Shown: one piece after another, positions 35,841 to 44,043 of the stretch
Position numbering within the stretch: position 1 is the stretch's first letter
Layout of the letters: every line of letters starts with the position of its first letter
Assembly: GCA_023138835.1 (NCBI GenBank)
Contig: JAGLOP010000001.1
Span: 186,001-250,000 of the forward strand
Reading direction: 5' to 3'
DNA from: Arcobacteraceae bacterium
Lineage (GTDB): Bacteria > Campylobacterota > Campylobacteria > Campylobacterales > Arcobacteraceae
Length of the DNA stretch: 64,000 nucleotides
The notes under the pieces: model-generated
What the model saw: the letters and a program-made list of their open reading frames with translations, nothing else
Told to the model about the DNA's origin: nothing
Databases searched by the model: none
Made by a program: the position numbers and the translations under genes

Positions 35841-36126
35841 ATCTACATCTTTCTTCTGCTCTATAGTGTATAGAGTGATCGTCTTTGAAACAGAAATTAT
35901 CTAAGTCAACTTTTACTTTCTTTAAGGTAACTCTTTTCTTCTTTTTCTTAACACTTTTAATATGTTGTACATATTCACTGTGCTTTTTAATTTCACTTGC
36001 CGTAGCATCAGAAGCTATTGCTCTATCAATCTCTGGAGCACTTACTTTCTCTTGAGTAGTTGTACATCCTGCTAATAATAAAGCAGCTGTTAAACCTACT
36101 GCTGCACCTTTTAAAATTCTTATCAT
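35839..36126 (-). CDS. Small lipoprotein with conserved FCF...SIHYRAEERC tail
   Basis: 95 residues with lipobox LLAGC (Cys at about 21), a charged helical linker with a Lys-rich run (VKKKKKRVTLKK), and a C-terminal tail VDLDNFCFKDDHSIHYRAEE ending RCR. The same tail closes the LysM protein encoded just upstream. The outer or inner membrane anchor is likely via lipid. Function unknown; the paired cysteines in the tail might form a disulfide. 12 bases after the LysM gene, same operon. Confidence 0.75.
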   Translation of the reverse strand: MIRILKGAAVGLTAALLLAGCTTTQEKVSAPEIDRAIASDATASEIKKHSEYVQHIKSVKKKKKRVTLKKVKVDLDNFCFKDDHSIHYRAEERCR

Positions 36127-36138
36127 ATATTTTTCCTT

Positions 36139-36465
36139 TTACTTACATCTTTCGCTTGCTCTATAATGAATAGAACGGTTACTTTCAAAACAAAATTTCT
36201 TTAAATCAATTTTTTCTTTTGATTTAAATCTTGATTTCTTTTTATGCTTAGCCTTATATCCTAATCGATCACCCGGAAAAATTTTATGGATATCTCCAGA
36301 TGGAACTTTAAAACCAGCTTCTTCAATAGAATTAAATCCCAACTTATACATAATACCATAAAGAGTATCACCATGTTTTACAGTGTAAGTAGAAGCAAAA
36401 ACACTGCTTGTACTTAACAACAAAGTCATACCTGCAGCTACGACTATCTTTTTTGACAATTTCAT
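36139..36465 (-). CDS. Secreted LysM-domain protein with the same C-terminal tail
   Basis: 108 residues: signal peptide (cleavage near 24, SSVFAST), one LysM domain (about 25-70, YTVKHGDTLYGIMYKLGF, KIFPGDRLGY) for peptidoglycan binding, a Lys/Arg-rich linker and the tail IDLKKFCFESNRSIHYRASE ending RCK. The tail matches the lipoprotein downstream at about 15 of 20 positions. A perfect FNR-type box lies 57 bases upstream of the start, so the pair is probably anaerobically regulated with denitrification. Role unknown. Confidence 0.8.
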   Translation of the reverse strand: MKLSKKIVVAAGMTLLLSTSSVFASTYTVKHGDTLYGIMYKLGFNSIEEAGFKVPSGDIHKIFPGDRLGYKAKHKKKSRFKSKEKIDLKKFCFESNRSIHYRASERCK

Positions 36466-36521
36466 ATTACAACCTTAAATTAAATTTAATTATATAATAA
36501 CATTTTTATTATAAGAAAAAT

Positions 36522-36535
36522 TTGATATAAATCAA
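36522..36535. promoter_or_regulatory. FNR/DNR box facing the LysM operon
   Basis: TTGAT-ATAA-ATCAA, a perfect match to the FNR-family palindrome. A minus-strand TATAAT lies at 36489-36494. Suited to the LysM/lipoprotein operon. Confidence 0.8.
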
Positions 36536-36562
36536 TATTTTTATTGTATATTATTAAAATAC

Positions 36563-36576
36563 TTGATATTAATCAA
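36563..36576. promoter_or_regulatory. FNR/DNR box facing the pentahaem cytochrome gene
   Basis: TTGAT-ATTA-ATCAA, perfect. TATAAT at 36597-36602 on + puts the box near -40 of the cytochrome promoter. It is 41 bases from the other box. Confidence 0.85.
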
Positions 36577-36632
36577 TGCAATTAAACTTTTATTATTATA
36601 ATATTTCATAATTTTATTTATAAGGACAGCAA

Positions 36633-37796
36633 ATGAAAAAAACAATTCTATTTTTTCTATTTTTAGGAAGTTTATACGCGACTTCTCAATTTGAAACAAG
36701 CAAAACATGTAAAGGATGTCATCCTACAATTTATAGTGAGTTTTATGAATCAGCTCATAGAAAAGCTTCAATATTCGAAGATGAGATACATAAAGCAATT
36801 TGGGATAAACACCCTAGTAAAGCAAAAGATAAATATACTTGTAATGAGTGTCATACTCCTTCAGACACAAGAATAACTGATGCACTAAGCAAAGATATAA
36901 GTGCAACACCAACAAAAGATATAGCACAAGTTGAAGAAGCTATCTCATGTGTATATTGTCACTCAATTACAAATATTGAAAAACATGCAACTCCTCATGA
37001 TAAAAATATCTTAACAAAAGAACCCAAAATGATATTTGCAGCCAACAAAGATAATAGAGATGGAAAAATTATCTATAAAGAGGAAAAAAGTTTTTTTGGT
37101 ATGTTTAAAAAAACATCGGGTTCACCTTTTCATAATATAGATTATACAAATCAAAATTTTTACACTGGTAAAATGTGTATGGGATGTCATGCTCATAAAG
37201 AAAATGCTCATGGTCAAAATATATGTAAGGTTGATGAAACAGGTGCTTCAAATGAGGAAAAGAACTGTATAACTTGCCATATGCCACAAGTTAAAGGTAG
37301 TGCAACAACTATTAAAATTACAAAAAAACATACTTTTCATGGATTCGCTGGAGTTAGAAATAAACCTGAAATGTTAGCAAAATATTTAACATTTGGATTT
37401 AAAAAGACAGCTAGTGGTTTTGATATTACTATTAAAAACTTAGCTACTCATAATCTTTTAATACACCCATTAAGACTAGGAAAATTAAATATTAGAGTAA
37501 ATAATGGAACTAAAACTACTAAATTAAAATCTACACCATTTGTTAGAATATTAGGTCATGATGGAAAACCTGCAATGCCTTGGGTTGCAACTGAAATATT
37601 TAAAGATACTATGTTAAAAGCAGGGGAACAAAGAACTATAAAATATGATAAAGCAGTTAAAACCGGTGATATTATAGAGGTAGAATTTGGATATTATCTT
37701 GTAAATCCAAAAATGCACAAAATATTAAATTTAGAAAATAGTGAAGAGGCTACTAAATTTTATATTCTGAAAACTGAATTCTTTACAGTTAAATAA
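36633..37796 (+). CDS. Secreted pentahaem cytochrome c (cytochrome c554-like), paralogue A
   Basis: 387 residues with a signal peptide (cleavage near 16, LYATSQ). Five CXXCH sites: CKGCH (C26), CNECH, CVYCH, CMGCH and CITCH. A haem-free beta domain follows with IKNLATHNLLIHPLRLGKL. It is similar in order and spacing to the protein at 42848-43966. The related pentahaem at 28408 shares the C-terminal N-x3-H motif. Behind an FNR box, so probably an electron carrier or N-oxide reductase of denitrification. The substrate is not evident; it lacks the CXXCK of NrfA. Confidence 0.82.
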   Translation: MKKTILFFLFLGSLYATSQFETSKTCKGCHPTIYSEFYESAHRKASIFEDEIHKAIWDKHPSKAKDKYTCNECHTPSDTRITDALSKDISATPTKDIAQVEEAISCVYCHSITNIEKHATPHDKNILTKEPKMIFAANKDNRDGKIIYKEEKSFFGMFKKTSGSPFHNIDYTNQNFYTGKMCMGCHAHKENAHGQNICKVDETGASNEEKNCITCHMPQVKGSATTIKITKKHTFHGFAGVRNKPEMLAKYLTFGFKKTASGFDITIKNLATHNLLIHPLRLGKLNIRVNNGTKTTKLKSTPFVRILGHDGKPAMPWVATEIFKDTMLKAGEQRTIKYDKAVKTGDIIEVEFGYYLVNPKMHKILNLENSEEATKFYILKTEFFTVK

Positions 37797-37806
37797 TATT
37801 ATATCT

Positions 37807-37836
37807 TTAGAAATAGGACTTTCATCCTATTTCTAA
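37807..37836 (+). terminator. Terminator-like hairpin after the cytochrome gene
   Basis: TTAGAAATAGGA (37807-37818) / TCCTATTTCTAA (37825-37836), a perfect 12-bp stem followed by TTTAAGTTT, between the cytochrome and the regulator gene. Confidence 0.6.
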
Positions 37837-37865
37837 TTTAAGTTTGTATTGGATATCATTCGCTT

Positions 37866-38498
37866 ATGAAGATTAAATTAAAAAACATAGTTTTATTCCA
37901 AGACTTAGATGAAGAAACTATTTCACAAATTGAACAATTCACACTAAGCACTAAATTAAGCAAAGACAATATAGTTTTTTATGAAGGGGATGAGTCAAAA
38001 TATTTACACCTTTTAGTATCTGGGATTGTTAAATTATATAAAATATCTTCACATGATAAAGAGATAATCTTAAAATATTTTCATCCAAATGAATTAATAG
38101 CAGAAGTTGCAAGTTTTGAACATATACCCTATCCGGCAACAGCAAAAGCATTTACAGATATTGAATTGCTTAAAATAGATTTTGATAAATTAAAGAAAAT
38201 CATATATACAAATGCAGACCTTTCCTTTAAAATACAGACATCATTAATTAAAAAAATAAAGAATTTAGAAAAAGTAATTTCCACACATTTGGTTTTAGAT
38301 GCTAAAGAAAGAATTGCAAAATATATTTGTGATAACCCAGAAGATTTCTTTAACACAAAGAATATAGAAATAGCAGAAATTCTAAATATCACACCTGAAA
38401 CTTTATCAAGAATATTAAGAACTTTTAAAAATGATGATTTAATTGATACTAAATTAAAAACTATTAATAAAGAGAGGTTTGAGAAACAACTGTTTTAG
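37866..38498 (+). CDS. Crp/Fnr-family regulator (DNR/NnrR-like)
   Basis: 210 residues. Cyclic-nucleotide-like barrel (about 10-115; YEGDESKYLHLLVSGIVKLY), dimer helix, and helix-turn-helix IAEILNITPETLSRILRTFK (about 168-187), whose E..SR recognition pattern fits TTGAT-N4-ATCAA sites. No N-terminal cysteine cluster for an Fe-S centre, so it is not FNR itself and is closer to DNR/NnrR-type NO sensors. It sits inside the denitrification cluster next to matching boxes and is the obvious candidate regulator of them. Confidence 0.88.
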   Translation: MKIKLKNIVLFQDLDEETISQIEQFTLSTKLSKDNIVFYEGDESKYLHLLVSGIVKLYKISSHDKEIILKYFHPNELIAEVASFEHIPYPATAKAFTDIELLKIDFDKLKKIIYTNADLSFKIQTSLIKKIKNLEKVISTHLVLDAKERIAKYICDNPEDFFNTKNIEIAEILNITPETLSRILRTFKNDDLIDTKLKTINKERFEKQLF

Positions 38499-38507
38499 TC
38501 GTTTCTC
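38481..38507. terminator. Terminator overlapping the regulator stop
   Basis: GAGAAAC-a-ACT / AGT-c-GTTTCTC with one internal mismatch, followed by TTATTTTTC on the + strand; includes the regulator stop codon and separates it from convergent nirE. Confidence 0.7.
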
Positions 38508-38515
38508 TTATTTTT

Positions 38516-39250
38516 CTAGTCAAACCACTTTAATTCATCTCTTAGATTAACCACTTTACCCACTACTATAAGCGCCGGAGTCGGTAGACTTTTCGCTTTT
38601 TCTTCTATATTTTCAAGAGTTCCCACTACAACTTTTTGAGTTGCAGTTGTCCCGGCAGATATAACAGCAACTGGATAATTTTTATCCTTTCCAGCTTCCA
38701 TTAAATTTTTACTGATTCTACCAAGATTATGTAATCCCATTAGAAATACTAAAGTTTCGTCTGTGTTAAAAGAGTTCCAATCTATTTGAGATACTGCTTT
38801 ACCCGGTGCTTCATGTCCGGTTATTACTCTAAACGAACTAACTACTCCTCTTTGAGTTACAGGAATACCTGCATATGCCGGTACACTGATAGCTGATGTA
38901 ATTCCCGGTACTATATCAAATTTTACATTTCTCTCTTTTAAATATAATGCCTCTTCTCCGCCACGACCAAATACAAAAGGATCGCCACCTTTTAATCTTA
39001 CAACATTTTCATACTTTAGCGATGATTGATATATTATTTCATTAATTTCTGGTTGTTTTACAGGATGTTGACCATCTGTTTTACCTACATCAATGAACTC
39101 ACAACCTTGGGGTGCTTCTTTTAAAATTAAAGGATTTGCCAATCTATCAAAGATAATAACATCTGCCTCTTTAATCAATCTTAATGACTTTACTGTCATT
39201 AATTCAATATCTCCAGGACCTGCCCCTACTAAATGTACTGTTTTACTCAT
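38516..39250 (-). CDS. nirE: Uroporphyrinogen-III C-methyltransferase
   Basis: 244 residues. VHLVGAGPGDIELMTVKSLR at the N-terminus, VRLKGGDPFVFGRGGEE, GITSAISVPAYAGIPVTQRG and the Met-rich VFLMGLHNL block define SUMT. It methylates uroporphyrinogen III to precorrin-2, feeding haem d1. The frame is open 84 bases further upstream, but ATG 39250 fits the family start and overlaps the nirF end by 8 bases. It is last in the nirC-nirJ-nirF-nirE series; named nirE from this context (cobA/cysG-A equivalent). Confidence 0.92.
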   Translation of the reverse strand: MSKTVHLVGAGPGDIELMTVKSLRLIKEADVIIFDRLANPLILKEAPQGCEFIDVGKTDGQHPVKQPEINEIIYQSSLKYENVVRLKGGDPFVFGRGGEEALYLKERNVKFDIVPGITSAISVPAYAGIPVTQRGVVSSFRVITGHEAPGKAVSQIDWNSFNTDETLVFLMGLHNLGRISKNLMEAGKDKNYPVAVISAGTTATQKVVVGTLENIEEKAKSLPTPALIVVGKVVNLRDELKWFD

Positions 39251-40403
39251 ATTTTCGCCCTTTTTTTTGGAAAGATGTTGCCGGAGATTCAAATCCCGGT
39301 GCATTGTACATAAATATACCTGACGGTTTTTCAATATTTAAAATATCTCTTGCCCGGTACCATTCGTCAGTGTTAATTACTGTTACGATATTTGCATCAT
39401 TTACTGATACATACAAAAGTGGTTTACTTTTTGACCATCTAACATGTAATACTTTACCTTCAAAACTAAATGCTTTGATAACTTTTAGAGTTTTAGTATC
39501 TATAATCTGAATAACCGGAAATTTTTTACCGCTAAATGTAACAGCTAAATATTTTTTATCCGGACTTAAACTTGTAAATACAGGCATACCAGTAACTTTT
39601 ATATTTTGAAGAAATTTAAAATTCATATCATATACCATTACTTTATTGTCTCCAACAGCAGGTACAAATACTTTATCTCCACCAATTGACCAAAAACCAA
39701 AATGAGGTACTTTTAATACCATTTTTCTTTCCTCATCCAAAAATATTTTAACTTTTTTAAATGTCATATTATCTAAATCTACAGTTCCGAAATGTTTAGA
39801 TGTAAAAAATCCAACTATATATTTATTGTCCTGAATCATAGCATCAAATGGCAACTCTCCAACATCTTTAAATTCTTTATAAAGTTGAAAATTAGGATCC
39901 TTATCATTCTCTTCATCACCTAAAACACCACCTACATTTGCATAAATAGAAATTTTATCATTATCCATTTGTGCAAAAATTAAAAAATCTTTGTATATTT
40001 TAATACCCACATTTTTAGAACCGGTTTTTATTTTTTGTAAAGGTTTTAAATCTCTTGTAAGTATATCAACACTTTTATCATCATAATTTGCAACTGCTAC
40101 ATAGTTTTTACCTATCACAAATCCAATAGCACTTTTACTGGTTTTATATTCTGCCAATATTTTTTCTTTAATTGGGTCAAACTTTATCACATAACCGTCA
40201 CGACTGATAACATAACCGTCTTTACCCTCAAATTTAACTACACCATGATTCATATTTCTCATATTTTTCATAGTTGAGTATTTAATACCATTTTCAATTA
40301 CAGCTAAAGATGATGATTCTCTTTCAACCACAAAATATTTTTCATAAGCACTTAATGATACTGATAATGTAACTATTGCTAATAAAATCTTGATTTTATT
40401 CAT
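39243..40403 (-). CDS. nirF: Haem d1 biosynthesis protein NirF
   Basis: 386 residues, signal peptide (cleavage near 19, LSAYEK) and a beta-propeller like the d1 domain of NirS: GYVISRDGYVIKFD, FVIGKNYVAVANYDD, FVPAVGDNKVMVYD, TSLSPDKKYLAVTFSG, LHVRWSKSKPLLYVSVND. NirF is a periplasmic late-step enzyme that acts on a d1 precursor. It has no CXXCH, which separates it from NirN and NirS. It lies 10 bases after nirJ and overlaps nirE. Confidence 0.92.
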   Translation of the reverse strand: MNKIKILLAIVTLSVSLSAYEKYFVVERESSSLAVIENGIKYSTMKNMRNMNHGVVKFEGKDGYVISRDGYVIKFDPIKEKILAEYKTSKSAIGFVIGKNYVAVANYDDKSVDILTRDLKPLQKIKTGSKNVGIKIYKDFLIFAQMDNDKISIYANVGGVLGDEENDKDPNFQLYKEFKDVGELPFDAMIQDNKYIVGFFTSKHFGTVDLDNMTFKKVKIFLDEERKMVLKVPHFGFWSIGGDKVFVPAVGDNKVMVYDMNFKFLQNIKVTGMPVFTSLSPDKKYLAVTFSGKKFPVIQIIDTKTLKVIKAFSFEGKVLHVRWSKSKPLLYVSVNDANIVTVINTDEWYRARDILNIEKPSGIFMYNAPGFESPATSFQKKGRKYE

Positions 40404-40413
40404 TATTTTTCCT

Positions 40414-41532
40414 TTATTTTATCTCTTCATTTGTTAAATAACACGATGGATCTTCTGCCCATAAATCACCATGTATAGCATAAGCTCTGCTTCTGCTTCC
40501 ACCATTACATATATCTATATATTTACAGTTAGCACATTTTCCACTAATTTCTCTTGGACTTTTTCGTAGTTTTTCAACTATATCGCTGCTTTTTCCTGCC
40601 CAAATATCTTCAAAAGAAGTTTCTAAATAGTTACCGATATATTCAGGAAAAAATGGGTCAGGTTTTACATTACCTTCCCAATCCATATTTCCTAGACGAT
40701 TACCTGCACTGTTCCCTCCCCAAGCTTTAAGCTTAGCAGTCAATTGCTCAGTCAGCTCAGGATATTCTTTTTCAAATCTTTTTAATAATAAAACAGCATC
40801 CATTTCCATATTCCCAGTAACCAAATCTATATCTTTACCGGCCTTATAATATTCAAATGCCTTATCTATTATATATTCTACATATTCTCTTCGCTCTTCT
40901 TTAGTAATATCAATTTTAAGATTATCAAGCCCACGACCTGAATAAACAAGATGTGAAATATAAAGTTTATTAGCTCCCAACTCTTCAACCAAATCAAACA
41001 TAGCATAAAAGCTGTCTTTAGTCTCTTTTGTAAGTGTAAATCTAATACCTGCATTTCCACCTGCATTTTGGATATGTTTAATACCCTCTATTGCTTTTTT
41101 ATATGAACCTTTTTGAGCTCTAAAATAATCATGAACCTCTTCAATCCCATCTATACTAATTCCTATATAGTTAAATGTATCTACTATTTGTTTTGCATTT
41201 TTTTCATTTATATACATACCGTTTGTAGATAAATATGTCATGATTCCAGCTTTTTTCATCTCGTTGGCAATATCAAAAATATCTTTTCTAATCAGCGGTT
41301 CACCGCCACTGAATATTACAAATTTAACCCCTGCATTTATCATACTTGGAATTGTTTGACAAATTTGTTCAAAAGTTAAACTGTCTTCACCGTTAGCATC
41401 TGCTTTAGAATAACAATGATGACAAAGAAGATTACATCTATTTGTAAAATTCCATATCATTATAGAACCATTTAATAATCTCTCTTTTTTATCTTCTAAT
41501 GTTGATTTAATCAAATTTGAAAGTCTAAACAT
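40414..41532 (-). CDS. nirJ: Haem d1 biosynthesis radical-SAM protein NirJ
   Basis: 372 residues. Radical-SAM cluster CNLLCHHC, then FSGGEPLIRKDIFDIANEM, YIGISIDGIEEVHDYFR, and a SPASM-like C-terminal cluster region (CANCKYIDICNGGSRSRAY). NirJ removes propionate side chains from didecarboxysiroheme and installs keto groups. Its start overlaps the cytochrome stop (TAATG). Flanked by nirF and a small cytochrome, in the usual nir context. Confidence 0.94.
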   Translation of the reverse strand: MFRLSNLIKSTLEDKKERLLNGSIMIWNFTNRCNLLCHHCYSKADANGEDSLTFEQICQTIPSMINAGVKFVIFSGGEPLIRKDIFDIANEMKKAGIMTYLSTNGMYINEKNAKQIVDTFNYIGISIDGIEEVHDYFRAQKGSYKKAIEGIKHIQNAGGNAGIRFTLTKETKDSFYAMFDLVEELGANKLYISHLVYSGRGLDNLKIDITKEERREYVEYIIDKAFEYYKAGKDIDLVTGNMEMDAVLLLKRFEKEYPELTEQLTAKLKAWGGNSAGNRLGNMDWEGNVKPDPFFPEYIGNYLETSFEDIWAGKSSDIVEKLRKSPREISGKCANCKYIDICNGGSRSRAYAIHGDLWAEDPSCYLTNEEIK

Positions 41533-41873
41533 TAATTTCCTTTTTTAAATGATAGAATGAAATTTGTAATTAAATCCAATTCTTTTTGTGATAATGTTTC
41601 ACCAAATGCCGGCATAACACTTCTTTTATGTCCTAATTGTTTATAAGTTGATTTTGGACTTACAATGTGTCCTTGTATTTCACCCACTGTTCTTTTGTTT
41701 GCAATATCTTCAAATGATGGTCCAAATGCAACAGAAGTTTGATGATGACATCCCCAACAATAAGCTTTAAATACTGAGTCGCCAGTAGTTAAAGCTTTTT
41801 GTTCTAAAGAGTTTGCATTTGTAATATTTAATAAAAACATTACAAATAATGCTGATTTGATTATATACTTCAT
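41532..41873 (-). CDS. nirC: Small monohaem cytochrome c (NirC-like)
   Basis: 113 residues with a signal peptide (cleavage near 20) and one CWGCH haem site, then SFEDIANKRTVGEIQGHI and the distal methionine region RSVMPAFGETLSQKELD. It is a class I c-type cytochrome, probably an electron donor to NirS or in d1 maturation (NirC type). First gene of the nirCJFE operon, with a perfect FNR box 60 bases upstream. It could equally be a NirM-like c551; the symbol is from context. Confidence 0.8.
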   Translation of the reverse strand: MKYIIKSALFVMFLLNITNANSLEQKALTTGDSVFKAYCWGCHHQTSVAFGPSFEDIANKRTVGEIQGHIVSPKSTYKQLGHKRSVMPAFGETLSQKELDLITNFILSFKKGN

Positions 41874-41932
41874 ATATTTTATTATCCTATATTTTTAGGT
41901 CAATATACTAACATATTTATAATTTATTTATG

Positions 41933-41946
41933 TTGATAAATATCAA
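41933..41946. promoter_or_regulatory. FNR/DNR box shared by nirC operon and sel1 gene
   Basis: TTGAT-AAAT-ATCAA, perfect. On + the TATAAT at 41968-41973 gives a start near 41980, about 41 bases from the centre. On the minus strand TAGTAT at 41905-41910 gives the same spacing. One box could therefore serve both divergent promoters. Confidence 0.85.
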
Positions 41947-42001
41947 TTAAATCTTAGTATTTTTAGATATAATCTTAAATCTAAAAAAAGGGATTTAAAA
42001 C

Positions 42002-42622
42002 ATGCTGACAAAACTATTTATACCAATCATATTGTGCTCATATCTATTTGCAGGAAGTTATGATAACGGAATTAACTTTTATACACAAACAAAGTATAAA
42101 AAAGCCATGGAGAGTTTCTTAATCGCTTCAGAAAATGAAGATAATCGTGCTATGCTTGTAATTGGAATTATGTATGCAAATGGAGATGGTGTAAAAAAAG
42201 ATCAAAACAAGTCTTTTAAATGGTTTGAAAAATCTGCAAATGCAGGGAATGAACATGCTTGGATAAAACTAGCTAATATTTATGCTTCAAAAGAAGATTA
42301 TAAAAAAGCTTTTAAGTGGTTCCAAAAAGCAGCAAATGTTGGAAATATAAAAGCTGCTTACAATTTAGGTTATTTTTATACAGGTGGACTGGGTGTAAAA
42401 ATGGATTTAAAAGAATCTTTAAAATGGTATGAAAAAGCATCAATTGCAGGAAATATAGATGCACAAATAAATCTTGGATTTATGTATATTAGTGGACATG
42501 GTACGAAAAAAGATTATAAAAAAGCTGCATATTGGATAAAAAAAGCCAAAGATACAGGTCATCCTAAAGCATCTATAATGTGGGAACAATTTAAATTATA
42601 TGATTATGAGAATGCAAAATGA
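42002..42622 (+). CDS. Secreted Sel1-repeat protein
   Basis: 206 residues with a signal peptide (cleavage near 18, LFAGSY) and about five Sel1/TPR-like repeats (MYANGDGVKKDQNKSFKWFE, ANAGNEHAWIKLANIYAS, YNLGYFYTGGLGVKMD, NLGFMYISGHGTKKDYKKA). Such solenoids mediate protein contacts in the periplasm or outside. It shares an FNR box with the nir operon in the other direction, so it may assist the maturation or assembly of the nitrite reductase system; inference. The next ORF overlaps the stop by 4 bases. Confidence 0.85.
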   Translation: MLTKLFIPIILCSYLFAGSYDNGINFYTQTKYKKAMESFLIASENEDNRAMLVIGIMYANGDGVKKDQNKSFKWFEKSANAGNEHAWIKLANIYASKEDYKKAFKWFQKAANVGNIKAAYNLGYFYTGGLGVKMDLKESLKWYEKASIAGNIDAQINLGFMYISGHGTKKDYKKAAYWIKKAKDTGHPKASIMWEQFKLYDYENAK

Positions 42623-42807
42623 TGGATATACTTTTATCACTTGTATTTGCATTACCTTTATTGATTTTAATGGCTTATCCAGCTATGAAAATTACAGAGT
42701 TTCTTGAAACAAAAATGGAAATTAGTGAAAAACTATATAATAAATTAACAGTTGCAATCACAATTGTTTTATCTTTAATATTTGGTGTTTTATTGCAAAT
42801 AACTTAA
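42619..42807 (+). CDS. Small two-helix membrane protein
   Basis: 62 residues with two hydrophobic helices (about 3-22 and 44-61) joined by a charged segment (ETKMEISEKLYNK). The ATG overlaps the Sel1 stop (ATGA), so it is translationally coupled. Unknown family. Confidence 0.65.
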   Translation: MMDILLSLVFALPLLILMAYPAMKITEFLETKMEISEKLYNKLTVAITIVLSLIFGVLLQIT

Positions 42808-42810
42808 GTT

Positions 42811-42833
42811 GTTAGGCTATATATTAGTCTAAC
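42811..42833. terminator. Hairpin between convergent small membrane gene and cytochrome
   Basis: GTTAGGCT / AGTCTAAC with one G-T wobble, 7-base loop; no strong T-run. Probably a weak terminator for the sel1 unit. Confidence 0.4.
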
Positions 42834-42847
42834 ACACCCAAGATAAT

Positions 42848-43966
42848 CTACTTCACTTCCAACTTAACACTAACTCCTGTATATTTCTTCGTCATCTTTT
42901 TATCCATAATCTTCAAACTACTTGCTAATGCCGGACGAATTACATAACTTATCCATTGACTTTTAATTATATCCCCTTTGATAAGCTCCGGTAATTTATA
43001 AGTAATAATTTTTGTACTATTTGCTTTTAAATTATTATCAAATTTTATATCTGTTGCAAATGGCGGAAACACACGGTTCATTTTATCATCTTGAAACAAT
43101 CTTGTAAAAGTAGCTTCCTCATCATCAATTGGGTATTTATCAAAATTCTTCCATATAATTTTACCAAATCGTTCCACCGTAGTTTCTACATATTTTAATC
43201 TCATGGGCTGCATTATAATAGAGTGTCCCATTTTATTTTTAATAGTAAGCTCCACTGAATTCTTATCAATAAATTTTAGTTTTAATTCAACAGCTTTTTT
43301 AACCATAACATCATCTCTAATACCTAAAAATTCATGAGAACTGTATTCTTCTCTTCCTCTTTTGTTAAGTTTTGTAGTTCCTCCTGGGAATTTTGGCATA
43401 TGACAACCTATACAATCACTTGTTTTTCCTTTTTCATCTACTGCACTGCATATTTGAACACCATGTTTATTATATTTTTTTCCATGACAGCCCATACAAA
43501 CTTGAGAATTTTTATATATCTCATTTGAACTGTTACTTTTATGCTTGTCACTTGAATCTACATTATTTAAATTCCCAAAAAAGGTAGGTTTTGTACCGTC
43601 TTTATAACTGTAAAAATTTATATTTTTATGTTTTGTTATCATAACTTTTGTGATTTGATGACAATAAAAACATGATACTCCATCGCTTTGTTTTTTGCTT
43701 TTAGAATTTGGCTGTTCCGTACCATCCATTATAGCTCTCAAATTTGTAGCTGCTGGAATATGACACAAAGCACAACTATATTTATCAGGAGTTGTTATCT
43801 CTTTAATTTTCCTATGAAGTTCATCTTTAAATAAAGATGATTTATGATGCATTGAGTTTGTATGTTCATAATGTATCATCTCGTGACACTCTTTACAACT
43901 CTTTGTATCTAAATATTTGGCATTAAGACTAATAAATAATAAAATTATTAAAGTAATAATTCTCAT
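42848..43966 (-). CDS. Secreted pentahaem cytochrome c, paralogue B
   Basis: 372 residues with a signal peptide (cleavage near 17, LNAKYL). Five CXXCH sites: CKECH (C24), CALCH, CFYCH, CMGCH and CIGCH, the last two separated by a histidine-rich turn (KYNKHGVQICSAVDE). The beta domain contains IKNKMGHSIIMQPMRL. Site order and flanks match the protein at 36633, so the pair arose by duplication, one at each side of the nir block. It lies 112 bases after nirS behind a double terminator. Likely a periplasmic electron carrier or reductase. Confidence 0.82.
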   Translation of the reverse strand: MRIITLIILLFISLNAKYLDTKSCKECHEMIHYEHTNSMHHKSSLFKDELHRKIKEITTPDKYSCALCHIPAATNLRAIMDGTEQPNSKSKKQSDGVSCFYCHQITKVMITKHKNINFYSYKDGTKPTFFGNLNNVDSSDKHKSNSSNEIYKNSQVCMGCHGKKYNKHGVQICSAVDEKGKTSDCIGCHMPKFPGGTTKLNKRGREEYSSHEFLGIRDDVMVKKAVELKLKFIDKNSVELTIKNKMGHSIIMQPMRLKYVETTVERFGKIIWKNFDKYPIDDEEATFTRLFQDDKMNRVFPPFATDIKFDNNLKANSTKIITYKLPELIKGDIIKSQWISYVIRPALASSLKIMDKKMTKKYTGVSVKLEVK

Positions 43967-43998
43967 AATTTTTCCTTATATTGTTAATTTGGGTATAA

Positions 43999-44035
43999 AA
44001 AAAGGTAAAAAGTAATCTTTACTTCTTACCTTTTT
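43999..44035. terminator. Second hairpin after nirS
   Basis: AAAAAGGTAAAAAGTAA (43999-44015) / TTACTTCTTACCTTTTT (44019-44035) with one mismatch and a 3-base loop, ending in a T-run on both strands. A backup terminator between nirS and the cytochrome. Confidence 0.75.
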
Positions 44036-44043
44036 CTAAAAGA

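Noticed and set aside
36633-37796. NrfA-type ammonia-forming nitrite reductase
   Set aside because: Five haem sites are present, but all are CXXCH; no CXXCK and the C-terminal half is a haem-free beta domain.
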